Source of the DNA: Peterkaempfera griseoplana
GTDB taxonomy: Bacteria > Actinomycetota > Actinomycetes > Streptomycetales > Streptomycetaceae
Reading direction: 5' to 3'
Length of the DNA: 43,251 nucleotides
Assembly: GCF_001418575.1 (NCBI RefSeq)
Contig: NZ_LIQR01000259.1
Span: 1 to 43,251 of the forward strand
Position 1 is the stretch's first letter. Each line of letters opens with the position of its first letter. This document shows positions 1 through 9,293 of the stretch, in pieces. The notes below the pieces were generated by a model. It did no database searches. It saw only the letters and a program-made list of their open reading frames with translations, and was not told where the DNA came from. The translations under genes and the position numbers were made by a program.

Positions 1-170
1 AGGAAGTCCTGGACGTCCTCGGTCCACACGTCGGCGGCCCAGGATGTCCCGAGCCCGCCGATCCGCGACGGGGCGGCGGGGTGCAGGACCTGGGCGAGGG
101 CATGGCGCAGCACCCGCAGTTCGTCGGCGCTGAAGGCCATGCCGCCGCGCGACCCGTGTGGCGTAGGCAT
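1..170 (-). CDS. Conserved hypothetical protein, N-terminal part only
   Basis: An open frame begins with ATG at 170 and runs off the left edge, giving 56 codons without a stop. The start reads MPTPHGSRGGMAFSADELRVL; a second Met (MAFSADELRVLRHAL) is an equally good start. Sequences beginning MAFSADEL are familiar from streptomycete proteins of unknown function, but I cannot assign a role. It lies downstream of coaX on the same strand with about 120 bp between, so it probably has its own promoter. Codon usage is GC-rich in third positions, as in its neighbours. Confidence 0.6.
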   Translation of the reverse strand, partial: MPTPHGSRGGMAFSADELRVLRHALAQVLHPAAPSRIGGLGTSWAADVWTEDVQDF

Positions 171-293
171 GACTTGACACTACGTCGGATTTGCCGGTTT
201 CAGTGGCAATGACGCGAGTTGTGTCCCGATTGGCGGATAGTGCGGTGATACGACCGGCTATCCGGCCCTTTAGCGGCCCTTATTGACGGCACA

Positions 294-1082
294 TCAGGAC
301 GCCGTCTTGTTGCGCTCGTAGATCAGCCGGAGCCCGATCAGGGTGAGCCAGGGCTCGTGCTCGTCGATCGAGTGCGCCTCCCCCAGCACCAGCGGCGCCA
401 GACCGCCGGTGGCGATCACCTGGACGTCGTCCGGGTCGTCCGCCAGCTCGGCGGCCATCCGGCCCACCACACCGTCCACCTGGCCGGCGAATCCGTAGAG
501 GATGCCGGCCTGCATCGCCTCCACGGTGTTCTTGCCGATCACGCTGCGCGGCCGGGCCAGCTCGATCTTGCGCAGCTGGGCGCCGCGCACCCCCAGGGCG
601 TCCACCGAGATCTCGATACCGGGGGCGATGGCACCGCCGACGTAGTCGCCCCGCTGGTTCACCGCGTCAAAGGTCGTCGCGGTGCCGAAGTCCACCACGA
701 TGCAGGGGCCGCCGTAGAGATGGTTGGCGGCAAGGGCGTTGACGATCCGGTCGGCGCCGACCTCCTTGGGGTTGTCCATCAGGACGTGCACCCCGGTCTT
801 CACCCCCGGCTCCACCAGCACCGCGGGGACGTCGCCGTAGTAACGCCGCGTCACCTCGCGCAGCTCGTGCAGCACCGACGGCACGGTGGAGCAGATCGCC
901 AGCCCGTCCACCGCGTCCTCGCCCAGCACCGGGTGAGCACCCATCAGCCCCTGCATCAGCACGGCCATCTCGTCGGCGGTGCGGCGCGGATCGGTGGAGA
1001 CCCGCCAGTGCTCGACGATGTCCTCACCGTCGAAGAGGCCGAGCACGGTGTGGGTGTTGCCGACGTCGATGGTGAGCAGCAT
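294..1082 (-). CDS. coaX: Type III pantothenate kinase
   Basis: This enzyme phosphorylates pantothenate, the first step of CoA synthesis, in the cytoplasm. The 262-residue length is normal for the family. The N-terminal phosphate loop DVGNT is at residues 6-10, the GADR motif at 109-112 and the second nucleotide motif DFGTATTFD at 131-139; all are typical of the ASKHA-fold CoaX family. The ATG at 1082 is preceded by a modest AGGAC site. It is the last gene of the minus-strand operon with panC, panD, nadB and nadC, so pantothenate is made and activated by one transcript. A 14-bp tandem repeat separates it from nadC. Confidence 0.96.
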   Translation of the reverse strand: MLLTIDVGNTHTVLGLFDGEDIVEHWRVSTDPRRTADEMAVLMQGLMGAHPVLGEDAVDGLAICSTVPSVLHELREVTRRYYGDVPAVLVEPGVKTGVHVLMDNPKEVGADRIVNALAANHLYGGPCIVVDFGTATTFDAVNQRGDYVGGAIAPGIEISVDALGVRGAQLRKIELARPRSVIGKNTVEAMQAGILYGFAGQVDGVVGRMAAELADDPDDVQVIATGGLAPLVLGEAHSIDEHEPWLTLIGLRLIYERNKTAS

Positions 1083-1106
1083 GGGGTCGGTCCTGAAGGC
1101 TCGGGG

Positions 1107-1160
1107 CTGATGGGCCGGTGCTGATGGGCCGGTGCTGATGGGCCGGTGCTGATGGGCCGG
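1107..1160. repeat. 14-bp tandem repeat between nadC and coaX
   Basis: The unit CTGATGGGCCGGTG is repeated head to tail at 1107-1120, 1121-1134 and 1135-1148, with a 12-base partial copy at 1149-1160. It fills most of the 92-bp gap between the nadC stop and the coaX start. Because 14 is not a multiple of three, it cannot vary inside a reading frame, which fits a non-coding spacer. Confidence 0.9.
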
Positions 1161-1174
1161 GATGGTCGGGCGGG

Positions 1175-2152
1175 TCAGGAACGCAGGTCCAGGCCGATGT
1201 CCAGCACCGGTGCGGAGTGGGTGAGCGCGCCGACGGCGAGGTAGTCCACGCCGGTCTGCGCCACCTCGCGGGCGTCGGCCAGGGTCAGCCCGCCGGAGGC
1301 CTCCAGCCGGGCCCGGCCGGCCACCAGCTGGACGGCCTCCTTCAGCTCGCCCATGGTGAAGTTGTCCAGCAGGATCAGGTCGGCGCCGGCCTCCAGCACC
1401 GGCGGGATCTGCTCCAGGGTGTCCACCTCCACCTCCACCGCCAGGTCCGGGTAGGCCTCACGGACCGCACGGAACGCCTCGGCGACCCCGCCTGCCGCCA
1501 CCACGTGGTTGTCCTTCACCAGCGCGGCGTCGGAGAGCGACATCCGGTGGTTGACCCCGCCGCCGCAGCGCACCGCGTACTTCTCCAGGGCACGCAGCCC
1601 CGGCGTGGTCTTGCGGGTGTCGCGCACCGCGGCACCGGTGCCCTCCACCGCGTCGGCCCAGGCACGGGTGGCGGTGGCGATGCCGGAGAGGTGGCAGAGC
1701 AGGTTGAGGGCGCTGCGCTCGGCGGTGAGCAGGTCGCGGGTGCGGCCGCGCACCGACAGCAGCACCTGGCCGCCCTCGACCCGGGCGCCGTCCTCCACAT
1801 GCCGCTCGACCTCGAACTCGTCCTCGCAGACCAGCGAGATCAGCGCCTCGGCGACCCGCAGCCCGGCCACGGTGCCCGCGGTGCGGGCGGTGAAGTCGGC
1901 GGTGGCGACGGCGTCGGCGGGCACCGTGGCGGTGGAGGTGACGTCCTCGCCGCCGGCCAGGTCCTCGGCGAGGGCCAGCGTGGCGATGTCCTCCACCTCC
2001 ACCGGGTCCAGGCCCGCGTCGGCGAGCAGCTGGGCCAGCGCCGGGTCCAGGCCGCTCTCGTACGCCTCCCCGTCGCCGCAGGCGCAGCCCTCCCCGCAGC
2101 CTCCGGCCATGGGCAGCTCTTCGAAGTGATGGTCGTGCGACACAGTGCTCAC
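1175..2152 (-). CDS. nadC: Nicotinate-nucleotide pyrophosphorylase (quinolinate phosphoribosyltransferase)
   Basis: The enzyme converts quinolinate and PRPP to nicotinate mononucleotide in de novo NAD synthesis. The 325-residue frame holds the family motifs RDTRKTTPGLR, EKYAVRCGGGVNHR, DNH, EVEVD and LLDNF, followed by the EASGGL phosphate-binding segment. It starts with GTG at 2152 inside a GTGA overlap with the nadB stop, so translation is probably coupled. The N-terminal ~35 residues before SGLDPAL are an extension carrying CGEGCACG, a small cysteine cluster not part of the catalytic fold. A later start at Met15 would still include it. Confidence 0.95.
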   Translation of the reverse strand: MSTVSHDHHFEELPMAGGCGEGCACGDGEAYESGLDPALAQLLADAGLDPVEVEDIATLALAEDLAGGEDVTSTATVPADAVATADFTARTAGTVAGLRVAEALISLVCEDEFEVERHVEDGARVEGGQVLLSVRGRTRDLLTAERSALNLLCHLSGIATATRAWADAVEGTGAAVRDTRKTTPGLRALEKYAVRCGGGVNHRMSLSDAALVKDNHVVAAGGVAEAFRAVREAYPDLAVEVEVDTLEQIPPVLEAGADLILLDNFTMGELKEAVQLVAGRARLEASGGLTLADAREVAQTGVDYLAVGALTHSAPVLDIGLDLRS

Positions 2153-3816
2153 TGCTCCTCGGGGGCGGTGACGGGGGCGCCGGTGGCGGCATCCAGGGTG
2201 GTGATGAGGTGGCGCCGCCAGTGGGCGTCGTCACGGTCGGGGAAGTCCTCGCGCCAGTGGCAGCCGCGGGTCTCCTCGCGCATCGCCGCGGCGTTGACCA
2301 GGGCGGTGGCCACCAGGTGGAGGTTGGCGGCCTCCCAGGTCTCCACCCGGGGGTCGGCGGGCTTCTCCTCGGCCAGCCGGTCCCGGGCCTGGGCGGCCAG
2401 TGCGGCCAGGCCCTCGGCGGCGTGCCGCATGGAGGCGGCCGAGCGCAGCACGCCGGCGCCCGAGGTCATCAGCCGCTGGATCTCGGCGCGGGCCTCCGGG
2501 GCCGGCAGCGGCACCACGGGCGTTCCGGCGGCGACCGGGGTCCGCTCCGGCAGGTCGCCCGCCGCCTTGCGGGCCGCCAGGTCGGCGGTGATCCGCTCGG
2601 CGAAGACCAGGCCCTCCAGCAGGGAGTTGGAGGCCAGCCGGTTGGCGCCCTGCACGCCCGTGCAGGCCACCTCGCCGCAGGCGTACAGACCGGGGACGGT
2701 GGTACGGCCGCGCAGGTCGGTACGGACCCCGCCGGAGGCGTAGTGCGCGGCCGGGGCCACCGGGATCAGCCCGGTGACGGGGTCGATGCCGTGCAAGCGG
2801 CAGGAGGCCAGGATGGTGGGGAAACGCTGCTCCCACATCTCGGCGCCGAAGTGCCGCCCGTCCAGGTACATGTGCTCGGCGCCGGTCTGCTGCATCCGGC
2901 GGGTGATGCCCTTGGCGACGATGTCCCGCGGCGCCAGCTCGGCCAGCTCGTGCTGCCCGACCATGAAGCGGACCCCGTCCGCGTCGACCAGGTGGGCGCC
3001 CTCCCCGCGTACCGCCTCGGAGACCAGCGGCTGCTGGCCCTCGGCGTCCGGCCCCAGCCAGAGCACGGTGGGGTGGAACTGCACGAACTCCAGGTCGGCC
3101 ACCTCGGCGCCGGCGCGCAGCGCCAGCGCCACACCGTCGCCGGTGGAGACCGCCGGGTTGGTGGTGGCGGAGAACACCTGCCCCATGCCGCCGGTCGCCA
3201 GCACCACCGCACGGGCACGGATCGCGCCCACGCCGTCGCGCTGCCCCTCGCCCATCACATGCAGGGTGAGGCCGGCCGCATGGCCGTCGGCGTCGGTGAG
3301 CAGGTCCAGCACCAGGGCGTGCTCCACCACCTCGATGGCGGGGTCCCGGCGGACGGCGGCGACCAGGGCGCGGGATATCTCGGCGCCGGTGGCGTCGCCG
3401 CCCGCGTGGGCGATCCTGCGGCGGTGGTGGCCGCCCTCGCGGGTCAGCAGGATCTCGCCGTCGGTGCCGGTGTCGAAGGCGGCTCCGGTGGCGATCAGCC
3501 TGCGGACCGCGTCCGGACCCTCGGTGACCAGGACGCGCACGGCCTCCTCGTCGCAGAGCCCGGCCCCGGCCACCAGGGTGTCGTCCAGGTGCTGCTCCGG
3601 GGTGTCCCCCTCGCCCAGGGCGGCGGCGATGCCGCCCTGCGCCCAGCGGGTGGAGCCGTCGTCGAGCATCGCCTTGGTGACCACCATCACCCGGCCCACC
3701 AGGGCGCGCGCACGCAGCGCGGCCGTGAGGCCGGCCACTCCGGAGCCGACCACCACGACATCGGTCGTGGCGGTCCAGCCCGGGGCCGGGGCGGTCAGTC
3801 TGTGGGTCGCTGGCAT
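2149..3816 (-). CDS. nadB: L-aspartate oxidase
   Basis: This FAD enzyme oxidises L-aspartate to iminoaspartate, the first step toward quinolinate. From the ATG at 3816 it has 555 residues. The FAD dinucleotide motif GSGVAG is at about 24-29, followed by RWAQGGIAAAL and the conserved ARG-GGMGQ and GEVACTGVQGANRLASNSLLEGLVF segments typical of NadB; the C-terminus is the usual helical domain. The frame stays open upstream to 4065 but that stretch is panD DNA in another frame, so 3816 is the sensible start. It lies 13 bp after panD and overlaps nadC. The partner quinolinate synthase gene nadA is not in the window. Confidence 0.96.
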   Translation of the reverse strand: MPATHRLTAPAPGWTATTDVVVVGSGVAGLTAALRARALVGRVMVVTKAMLDDGSTRWAQGGIAAALGEGDTPEQHLDDTLVAGAGLCDEEAVRVLVTEGPDAVRRLIATGAAFDTGTDGEILLTREGGHHRRRIAHAGGDATGAEISRALVAAVRRDPAIEVVEHALVLDLLTDADGHAAGLTLHVMGEGQRDGVGAIRARAVVLATGGMGQVFSATTNPAVSTGDGVALALRAGAEVADLEFVQFHPTVLWLGPDAEGQQPLVSEAVRGEGAHLVDADGVRFMVGQHELAELAPRDIVAKGITRRMQQTGAEHMYLDGRHFGAEMWEQRFPTILASCRLHGIDPVTGLIPVAPAAHYASGGVRTDLRGRTTVPGLYACGEVACTGVQGANRLASNSLLEGLVFAERITADLAARKAAGDLPERTPVAAGTPVVPLPAPEARAEIQRLMTSGAGVLRSAASMRHAAEGLAALAAQARDRLAEEKPADPRVETWEAANLHLVATALVNAAAMREETRGCHWREDFPDRDDAHWRRHLITTLDAATGAPVTAPEEQ

Positions 3817-3829
3817 GGGTGGCTCCGTG

Positions 3830-4375
3830 TCAGTGGGCGGTGCGTACCGCGCCGTGTTCCAGGTCACCGTACGCCTCGTGGTCCGCCGGGGATCCGGGGG
3901 CCGGGATGTGGGCGGCGGCGTGCGCGGCGGTGCCCCGGGCGGCGGCCGGCCGTGCGGTACCGCCGCGCAAGGTGTCGCCGCGCACGGTGTCGCTCCCGGG
4001 GACAGCCTCCGCGGGGTCGCCGCCCATTCCCGTGATCCGGTTGTCGGCGTCCACGAAGACCACACGGGGCACGTAGGCGCGCGCCTCGGCGTCCTCCATC
4101 TGGCCGTAGCCGATGAGGATCACCAGGTCGCCGGGGTGCACCAGCCGGGCCGCCGCGCCGTTGATACCGATCACCCCGGTGCCGCGCGGCCCGGCGATGG
4201 TGTAGGTCTCCAGCCGGGCGCCGTTGTCGATGTCGACGATGTGGACCAGCTCGCCGGGGAGCAGGTCGGCGGCGTCCAGCAGGTCCTGGTCGACGGTGAC
4301 CGAGCCGACGTAGTGCAGGTCGGCCTGGGTGACCGTGGCGCGGTGGATCTTGGACTTGAGCATGGTGCGGAGCAT
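3830..4375 (-). CDS. panD: Aspartate 1-decarboxylase precursor, with C-terminal tail
   Basis: PanD makes beta-alanine for pantothenate and self-cleaves to create its pyruvoyl cofactor. The cleavage site is visible as YVGSV, with Gly24-Ser25 at the standard position, and the fold region ([19 protein letters not shown] to [14 protein letters not shown]) matches the family. The catalytic domain ends near residue 118. A further ~63 residues rich in Ala, Gly, Pro and His follow, making the protein (181 residues) clearly longer than the usual ~125-140. The tail may be disordered. It sits between panC and nadB in the operon. Confidence 0.94.
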   Translation of the reverse strand: MLRTMLKSKIHRATVTQADLHYVGSVTVDQDLLDAADLLPGELVHIVDIDNGARLETYTIAGPRGTGVIGINGAAARLVHPGDLVILIGYGQMEDAEARAYVPRVVFVDADNRITGMGGDPAEAVPGSDTVRGDTLRGGTARPAAARGTAAHAAAHIPAPGSPADHEAYGDLEHGAVRTAH

Positions 4376-4419
4376 GGGTCACGCCTCCTGAAGTGAGTGC
4401 ATGCCTGGGACGGCTCTGG

Positions 4420-5280
4420 CTAGAAGTGGATCCGTACGTTGTCGATCAGCCGGGTGGTGCCCACCCTGGCGGCGACCGCCAGCACCGCCTCACCGGCGTG
4501 GCCCTCGGCCGCCTCGGTGAAGTCCGCCGGGTCGATCAGCGCGAGGTAGTCCAGCACCACGGGGGGTTCCGCCCCGGCGGCGGCGTCCAGCACCGCCTGG
4601 GCCGCCCGGCGTACCTCCGCGGGCCCCTTCGGCGCGGCCTCGGCGCCGGTCAGCAGCGCCCGCGACAGCTCCCGCGCGGAGATCCGCTCCGCCTCGGAGA
4701 GATAGCGGTTGCGGCTGGAGAGGGCGACCTGGTCGGCCTCCCGGACGGTGGGCACCCCCACGATCTCCACCGGGAAGTTGAGGTCGGTGGCCATCCGCCG
4801 GACGACCGCCAGCTGCTGGGCGTCCTTCTCCCCGAAGAACGCCACATCGGGCGAGGTGAGGTGGAGCAGCTTCGCCACCACCGTGCAGACGCCGTCGAAG
4901 TGCCCCGGGCGGGAGGCGCCCTCGTACCGCTCCCCCATCGGCCCGGCGGCTATCCGCACCTGCGGCTCACCGCCCGGGTAGACCTCCTCCACGGAGGGGG
5001 CGAAGACCACGTCGGCGCCGGCCTCCGCGGCGAGCTGCAGGTCGGCGTCCAGGGTGCGCGGATAACGGTCCAGATCCTCGCCCGCGCCGAACTGCAGCGG
5101 GTTGACGAAGACGGTGACCACCACGGTGCCCTCGGGACCCAGCCGCTCCCGGGCGGCGCGGACCAGCGTCGCATGGCCCTGGTGCAGCGCGCCCATGGTC
5201 ATCACCACGCCACGGCCGCCCGTGCTCGCCGCGAGCCTGCGGCGCAGCTCCCCGCCGGTGTGCAGCAGCTCCGTCATCAT
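4420..5280 (-). CDS. panC: Pantothenate synthetase (pantoate-beta-alanine ligase)
   Basis: PanC condenses pantoate with beta-alanine using ATP. The 286-residue protein carries the HIGH-type nucleotide motif MGALHQGH at 29-36, the FVNPLQFG segment, FGEKDAQQL and the KMSKS-like SSRNRYLS loop, all in order. Translation starts at one of two consecutive ATGs, 5280 or 5277; the first overlaps the stop of the upstream DUF2520 gene, which suggests coupling. With panD next in the operon, product and substrate enzymes are made together. panB is not in the window. Confidence 0.96.
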   Translation of the reverse strand: MMTELLHTGGELRRRLAASTGGRGVVMTMGALHQGHATLVRAARERLGPEGTVVVTVFVNPLQFGAGEDLDRYPRTLDADLQLAAEAGADVVFAPSVEEVYPGGEPQVRIAAGPMGERYEGASRPGHFDGVCTVVAKLLHLTSPDVAFFGEKDAQQLAVVRRMATDLNFPVEIVGVPTVREADQVALSSRNRYLSEAERISARELSRALLTGAEAAPKGPAEVRRAAQAVLDAAAGAEPPVVLDYLALIDPADFTEAAEGHAGEAVLAVAARVGTTRLIDNVRIHF

Positions 5281-6236
5281 CCGTCCTTCCGGTCGTCGGC
5301 CAGCACATCCAGCAGCGCCTCCGCCGCGTCCGCCTTGAGCATCCCTGCAGCCAGCGCCCGGTCGGCGGTGGCCCGCGCCATCGCCCGGTACGCCTCCAGC
5401 GCCTGCGGGGAGACCCGCCGCAACTGCTGCAGATGACGCCGTACGGTGCCGGCGTCGCCCCGGGCGACGGGTCCGGTGAGCGCCGCGTCGCCGCTGCGCA
5501 GGGCGTTGTCCAGGGCGGCCCCCAGCAGCGGGCCCAGCATCCGGCCCGGCTCGGCCACCCCGGCGGCGGCCAGCAGCTCCTGAGCCTGGGCGACCAGGGT
5601 GACCAGGTGGTTGGAGCCATGGGCGAGAGCGGTGTGGTAGAGCGGCCGCACCTCCTCCGGCACCCACTCCGGCTCCCCGCCCATCTCCACCACCAGCGCC
5701 TCCGCGACCGGCCGCAGCTCCTCCGGCGCCGTCACTCCGAACGGGCATCCGGCCAGCCGGGCCACGTCCACGGTGGTGCCGGTGAACGTCATCGCGGGGT
5801 GCAGCGCCAGCGGCAGCGCCCCGGCCCTGGTCGCCGGCTCCAGTACCGCCACACCGTGCGCGCCCGAGCTGTGCACCAGCAGCTGTCCGGGGCGTACCGC
5901 GCCGGTGGCGGCCAGTCCGGACACCAGGTCGGCCAGTGCGTCGTCGGGGACGGTGAGCAGCACCAGGTCCGCGGCGGCCATCACCTGAGGAGGCGTCACC
6001 ATCCGCACACCGGGGAGCAGGTTCTCGGCACGGCGGCGGGACGCGGCGGAGACCCCGGAGGCCGCGACCACCCGGTGCCCGGCCAGCTGGAGCGCGGCGC
6101 CCAGCGCCGGGCCCACCCGTCCGGTGCCGACCACGCCCACGGCCAGCCGGGCCGGCCGGTTGCCGGGATCGGCGGGGTCGCCGAACTCGAATTCGGGCAG
6201 CCCCGTGGCGCCCGTCCCGTCGTCGGGTGCGTTCAT
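5277..6236 (-). CDS. Rossmann-fold DUF2520 oxidoreductase-like protein
   Basis: The 319-residue protein has a dinucleotide-binding motif GTGRVG at 37-42 after a ~30-residue N-terminal extension, a Rossmann domain to about residue 150, and a helical C-terminal half ([24 protein letters not shown]) of the DUF2520 type. The architecture resembles ketopantoate reductases and other 6-phosphogluconate-dehydrogenase-like enzymes. It is the first gene of the pan/nad operon and overlaps panC by 4 bp, so a role in pantoate or pantothenate supply is attractive, but no activity can be read from the sequence. The ATG at 6236 is the first gene start of the operon, so the operon promoter should lie in 6237-6378. 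Confidence 0.85.
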   Translation of the reverse strand: MNAPDDGTGATGLPEFEFGDPADPGNRPARLAVGVVGTGRVGPALGAALQLAGHRVVAASGVSAASRRRAENLLPGVRMVTPPQVMAAADLVLLTVPDDALADLVSGLAATGAVRPGQLLVHSSGAHGVAVLEPATRAGALPLALHPAMTFTGTTVDVARLAGCPFGVTAPEELRPVAEALVVEMGGEPEWVPEEVRPLYHTALAHGSNHLVTLVAQAQELLAAAGVAEPGRMLGPLLGAALDNALRSGDAALTGPVARGDAGTVRRHLQQLRRVSPQALEAYRAMARATADRALAAGMLKADAAEALLDVLADDRKDG

Positions 6237-6378
6237 CGCTCTGCGTCGACCTTCAATCCGTTCCAGTCCGCTTCGGGTACCGGACGTACCCCGTCATCGT
6301 ACGGAAGTACCGCCGCCCGGGCACCCCCGCCGCCTGTGTCGGGCCCCACAGGCCCGCTGGTGGGGGATGATCTGCCGC

Positions 6379-7509
6379 ATGGACGAGGAGCGCGAGAGAC
6401 GGGCCGCGGTGCTGCGCGGCTGCACCAGGGTGCTGTCCCAGCAACCCACCCGGACGATGCGGGAGCGACTGGCGGAGCTGGCCGCGGCGGAGGGTGACCC
6501 CTACCAGCTGGACGGCCTGCCCGACGTCTACGGCGACGGACCGGTGGCCCGGCTGGAGCAGCGGGTGGCCGAGCTGCTGGGCTTCGAGGACGCGGTCTTC
6601 TTCCCCACCGGCACCATGGCCCAGCAGGTCGTCCTGCGCTGCTGGGCGGAGCGCACCGGCAACGGCACCGTGGCGATGCACCCGCTCTCCCACCCGGAGG
6701 TGCACGAGCGGCACGCCTACGCGCAGCTGACCGGCCTGCGCAGCGTCTGGCCCACCACCGCGCCCCGGCTGCCCACCGCGGCCGAGGTGCATGCGCTGGG
6801 GGAGCCCTTCGGCACGCTGATGCTGGAACTGCCGCTGCGCGACGCCGGTTTTGTGCTGCCCACCTGGGACGAGCTGTGCGGGGCGGTGGACGCGGCACGC
6901 GAACGGGAGGCCGTGGTCCACTTCGACGGGGCCCGGCTGTGGGAGACCCCGGCCTGGTTCGGGCGCACCCTGCCGGAGATCGCCGGACTGGCCGACTCGG
7001 TCTATGTCTCCTTCTACAAGTCCCTGGGCGGTCTCTCCGGCGCCGCGGTGGCCTGCTCCGCCGATCTGGCGGGCCAGTGCCGCGCCTGGCGGCACCGCTA
7101 CGGCGGCCAGCTGTACCAGCAGTGGCCGACCGCCCTGGCCGCGCAGCTGGGGCTGGACCGGGAGCTGCCCCGGCTGGCGGAGTACGTCGCCCACGCGGGG
7201 CCGGTGGCGGCCGCCCTGGCCGGGGCCTTCGCGGGCGTCCCCGGGGCCCGGGTGCATCCCGAGCCGCCGCACACCCACCAGTTCCAGCTCTGGCTGCCGT
7301 ACCCCGCCGACACCCTCGCCGCGGCCGGGCTGCGCCTCGCCGAGGAGACCGGGCGGGCCCTGTTCGGCGGCTGGCGGGACGGCCCGCTCCCGGGGCTGTC
7401 CATGACCGAGGTCACGGTGGCCTCGTCCGCCCTGGAGTGGACGCCCGGCGAGGTCGCCGACGCCGCGGCGGCGCTGCTGGAGCGTCTGTCCGCCGAGCCC
7501 GGCCGCTGA
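6379..7509 (+). CDS. PLP-dependent beta-eliminating lyase / threonine aldolase family protein
   Basis: This is a fold-type I PLP enzyme of the low-specificity threonine aldolase or beta-eliminating lyase family. From the ATG at 6379 it has 376 residues. The segment VHFDGARLWE (about 180-189) carries the PLP-nitrogen aspartate, and VSFYKSLGGLSG places the Schiff-base lysine at about 214. The family cleaves L-threonine or related beta-hydroxy amino acids to glycine and an aldehyde; the true substrate is unknown. An alternative in-frame ATG is at 6367. It is divergent from the pan/nad operon, sharing a short promoter region, and convergent with proS. Confidence 0.85.
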   Translation: MDEERERRAAVLRGCTRVLSQQPTRTMRERLAELAAAEGDPYQLDGLPDVYGDGPVARLEQRVAELLGFEDAVFFPTGTMAQQVVLRCWAERTGNGTVAMHPLSHPEVHERHAYAQLTGLRSVWPTTAPRLPTAAEVHALGEPFGTLMLELPLRDAGFVLPTWDELCGAVDAAREREAVVHFDGARLWETPAWFGRTLPEIAGLADSVYVSFYKSLGGLSGAAVACSADLAGQCRAWRHRYGGQLYQQWPTALAAQLGLDRELPRLAEYVAHAGPVAAALAGAFAGVPGARVHPEPPHTHQFQLWLPYPADTLAAAGLRLAEETGRALFGGWRDGPLPGLSMTEVTVASSALEWTPGEVADAAAALLERLSAEPGR

Positions 7510-7524
7510 GGCCGCGGACGGGCC

Positions 7525-7549
7525 GCCGCCGGCCGGGACGGCCGGCGGC
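7525..7549. terminator. Hairpin terminator between convergent genes
   Basis: A perfect 10-bp stem (GCCGCCGGCC with GGCCGGCGGC) with a 5-nt loop lies in the 46-bp gap between the lyase stop and the proS stop. There is no T-run, as is common in streptomycetes. Its position between converging genes suits bidirectional termination. Confidence 0.65.
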
Positions 7550-7555
7550 CCCGCC

Positions 7556-9265
7556 TCAGCCGGCGGCGGTGACCAGCCCGCGGATGTGCCCCACCGCGTC
7601 GGAGAGCGGCACGGTGCGGGTCTCGCCGCCGGCCCGGGTGGTGATCTCCACCGTGCCGTTGGCCAGTCCGCGGGCGCCGACCGTGACCCGGAAGGGGATG
7701 CCGACCAGCTCCACGTCGCGGAACTTCACCCCGGGCCGCTCGTCGCGGTCGTCCAGCAGGACATCGATCCGCTCCCGCCGCAGCTCCGCGTACAGGGTCT
7801 CGGCCGCCTCGGTGACCTGGACGTCGCCCTTGCCGAGGACCACCACGGCCACCTCGAAGGGGGCGATCGCCACCGGCCACACCATGCCCTGCTCGTCGTG
7901 GTGCGTCTCCACCACGGCGGCCAGCGCCCGCTCCACCCCGATGCCGTAGCTGCCCATGACGGGGACCACCCGGTCGCCCTCCGGGCCGAGCACCGAGACA
8001 CCCAGCGTCTCGGTGTACTTGCGGCCGAGCTTGAAGATATGGCCGACCTCGATGGTGCGGACCACCTCCAGCCCGGCGCCGCAGTCCGGGCACGGCTCGC
8101 CCGTCGACACCTCGCGCAGGTCCGCCCACTGCCGCACCGCGATGTCCCGCTCGACGGCGACGCCCCGCAGATGGAAACCGTCGGTGTTGGCGCCGGTGGA
8201 CATGCTGGTACGGCCGCGCAGCGACTCGTCGGCCACCACCGGCAGTCCGGCGGGGACACCGACCGCGCCGAGGCTGCCCGGGGAGGCACCCAGCGCCGCC
8301 TGGATCTCCTCGGGGGTCGCCGGGCGCACCGCGGTGGCGCCCAGGGTGTCGACCAGCTTCTGCTCGACCAGGGTGTGGTCGCCGCGCAGCAGCACCAGGG
8401 TCAGCCGGCCGTCCACCGCGTACACCAGGGTCTTGATCTGGCGCTCCGCCGGGACGCCGTGCAGCCGCGCCAGTTCGTCGATGGTGCGGGCGTCGGGGGT
8501 GGCGAACCGCTCCGGGGTGTCCGGTCCCGGGCCGTCGGTCACCTCGGGCAGGGCGGAGGTGGCCTTCTCGGTGTTGGCGGCGTAGCCGCACTCCGGGCAG
8601 CGGACCACCAGGTCCTCGCCTGCCTCCGAGGGGCACATGAACTCCACCGAGGCGCTGCCCCCCATGGAGCCGCTGGAGGCCTGCACCGCGACGGCGGGCA
8701 GCCCCAGCCTGGCGAAGATCCGCTCATAGGCGCCCCGGTGCAGGTCGAAGGCGCGGTCGAGGCCGGTGGCCTCGACATCGAAGCTGTAGGCGTCCTTCAT
8801 GGTGAACTCGCGCACCCGCAGCAGGCCGCTCTTGGGGCGGGCCTCGTCGCGGAACTTGGTCTGGAACTGGTACCAGATCTGCGGCAGGTCCCGGTAGGAC
8901 CGCAGTTCCTGGGAGAGCACGGTGAAGATCTCCTCGTGCGTCATACCGAGCGCCAGGTCGGCCCCCTTGCGGTCCCGCAGCCGGAACATCTCCTCGCCCA
9001 TCACCTCCCAGCGGCCGCTGCGCTGCCAGATCTCGGCCGGGTGCAGGGCGGGCAGGACGAACTCCTGCGCCCCGATCCGGGTCATCTCCTCCCGGATGAT
9101 GTCGACGATCTTGGACCGGACCCGTACCGCGAGCGGCAGCAGCGAGTAGTGGCCGGCCATCAGCTGCCGGACGAACCCCCCGCGCACCAGCAGCCGGTGG
9201 CTGACCGCGTCCGCGTCCGCCGGGTCCTCGCGAAGTGTGGGGGCGTACAGCTGGGACCAGCGCAT
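7556..9265 (-). CDS. proS: Prolyl-tRNA synthetase, bacterial type
   Basis: ProRS charges tRNA-Pro with proline. The 569-residue length and the order of parts match the bacterial-type enzyme: N-terminal class II core starting MRWSQLYAPTLREDP, motif 2 region (RVREFTMKDAYSFD), an inserted editing domain (about 240-390), the motif 3 region GSYGIGVERALAA, and a C-terminal anticodon-binding domain. The ATG at 9265 matches the family start. It stands alone, with a terminator-like hairpin at its 3' end and a GC-rich hairpin just upstream of its start. Confidence 0.96.
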   Translation of the reverse strand: MRWSQLYAPTLREDPADADAVSHRLLVRGGFVRQLMAGHYSLLPLAVRVRSKIVDIIREEMTRIGAQEFVLPALHPAEIWQRSGRWEVMGEEMFRLRDRKGADLALGMTHEEIFTVLSQELRSYRDLPQIWYQFQTKFRDEARPKSGLLRVREFTMKDAYSFDVEATGLDRAFDLHRGAYERIFARLGLPAVAVQASSGSMGGSASVEFMCPSEAGEDLVVRCPECGYAANTEKATSALPEVTDGPGPDTPERFATPDARTIDELARLHGVPAERQIKTLVYAVDGRLTLVLLRGDHTLVEQKLVDTLGATAVRPATPEEIQAALGASPGSLGAVGVPAGLPVVADESLRGRTSMSTGANTDGFHLRGVAVERDIAVRQWADLREVSTGEPCPDCGAGLEVVRTIEVGHIFKLGRKYTETLGVSVLGPEGDRVVPVMGSYGIGVERALAAVVETHHDEQGMVWPVAIAPFEVAVVVLGKGDVQVTEAAETLYAELRRERIDVLLDDRDERPGVKFRDVELVGIPFRVTVGARGLANGTVEITTRAGGETRTVPLSDAVGHIRGLVTAAG

Positions 9266-9293
9266 GGGACCGGTGACCGACCTCTCGGGTGGG

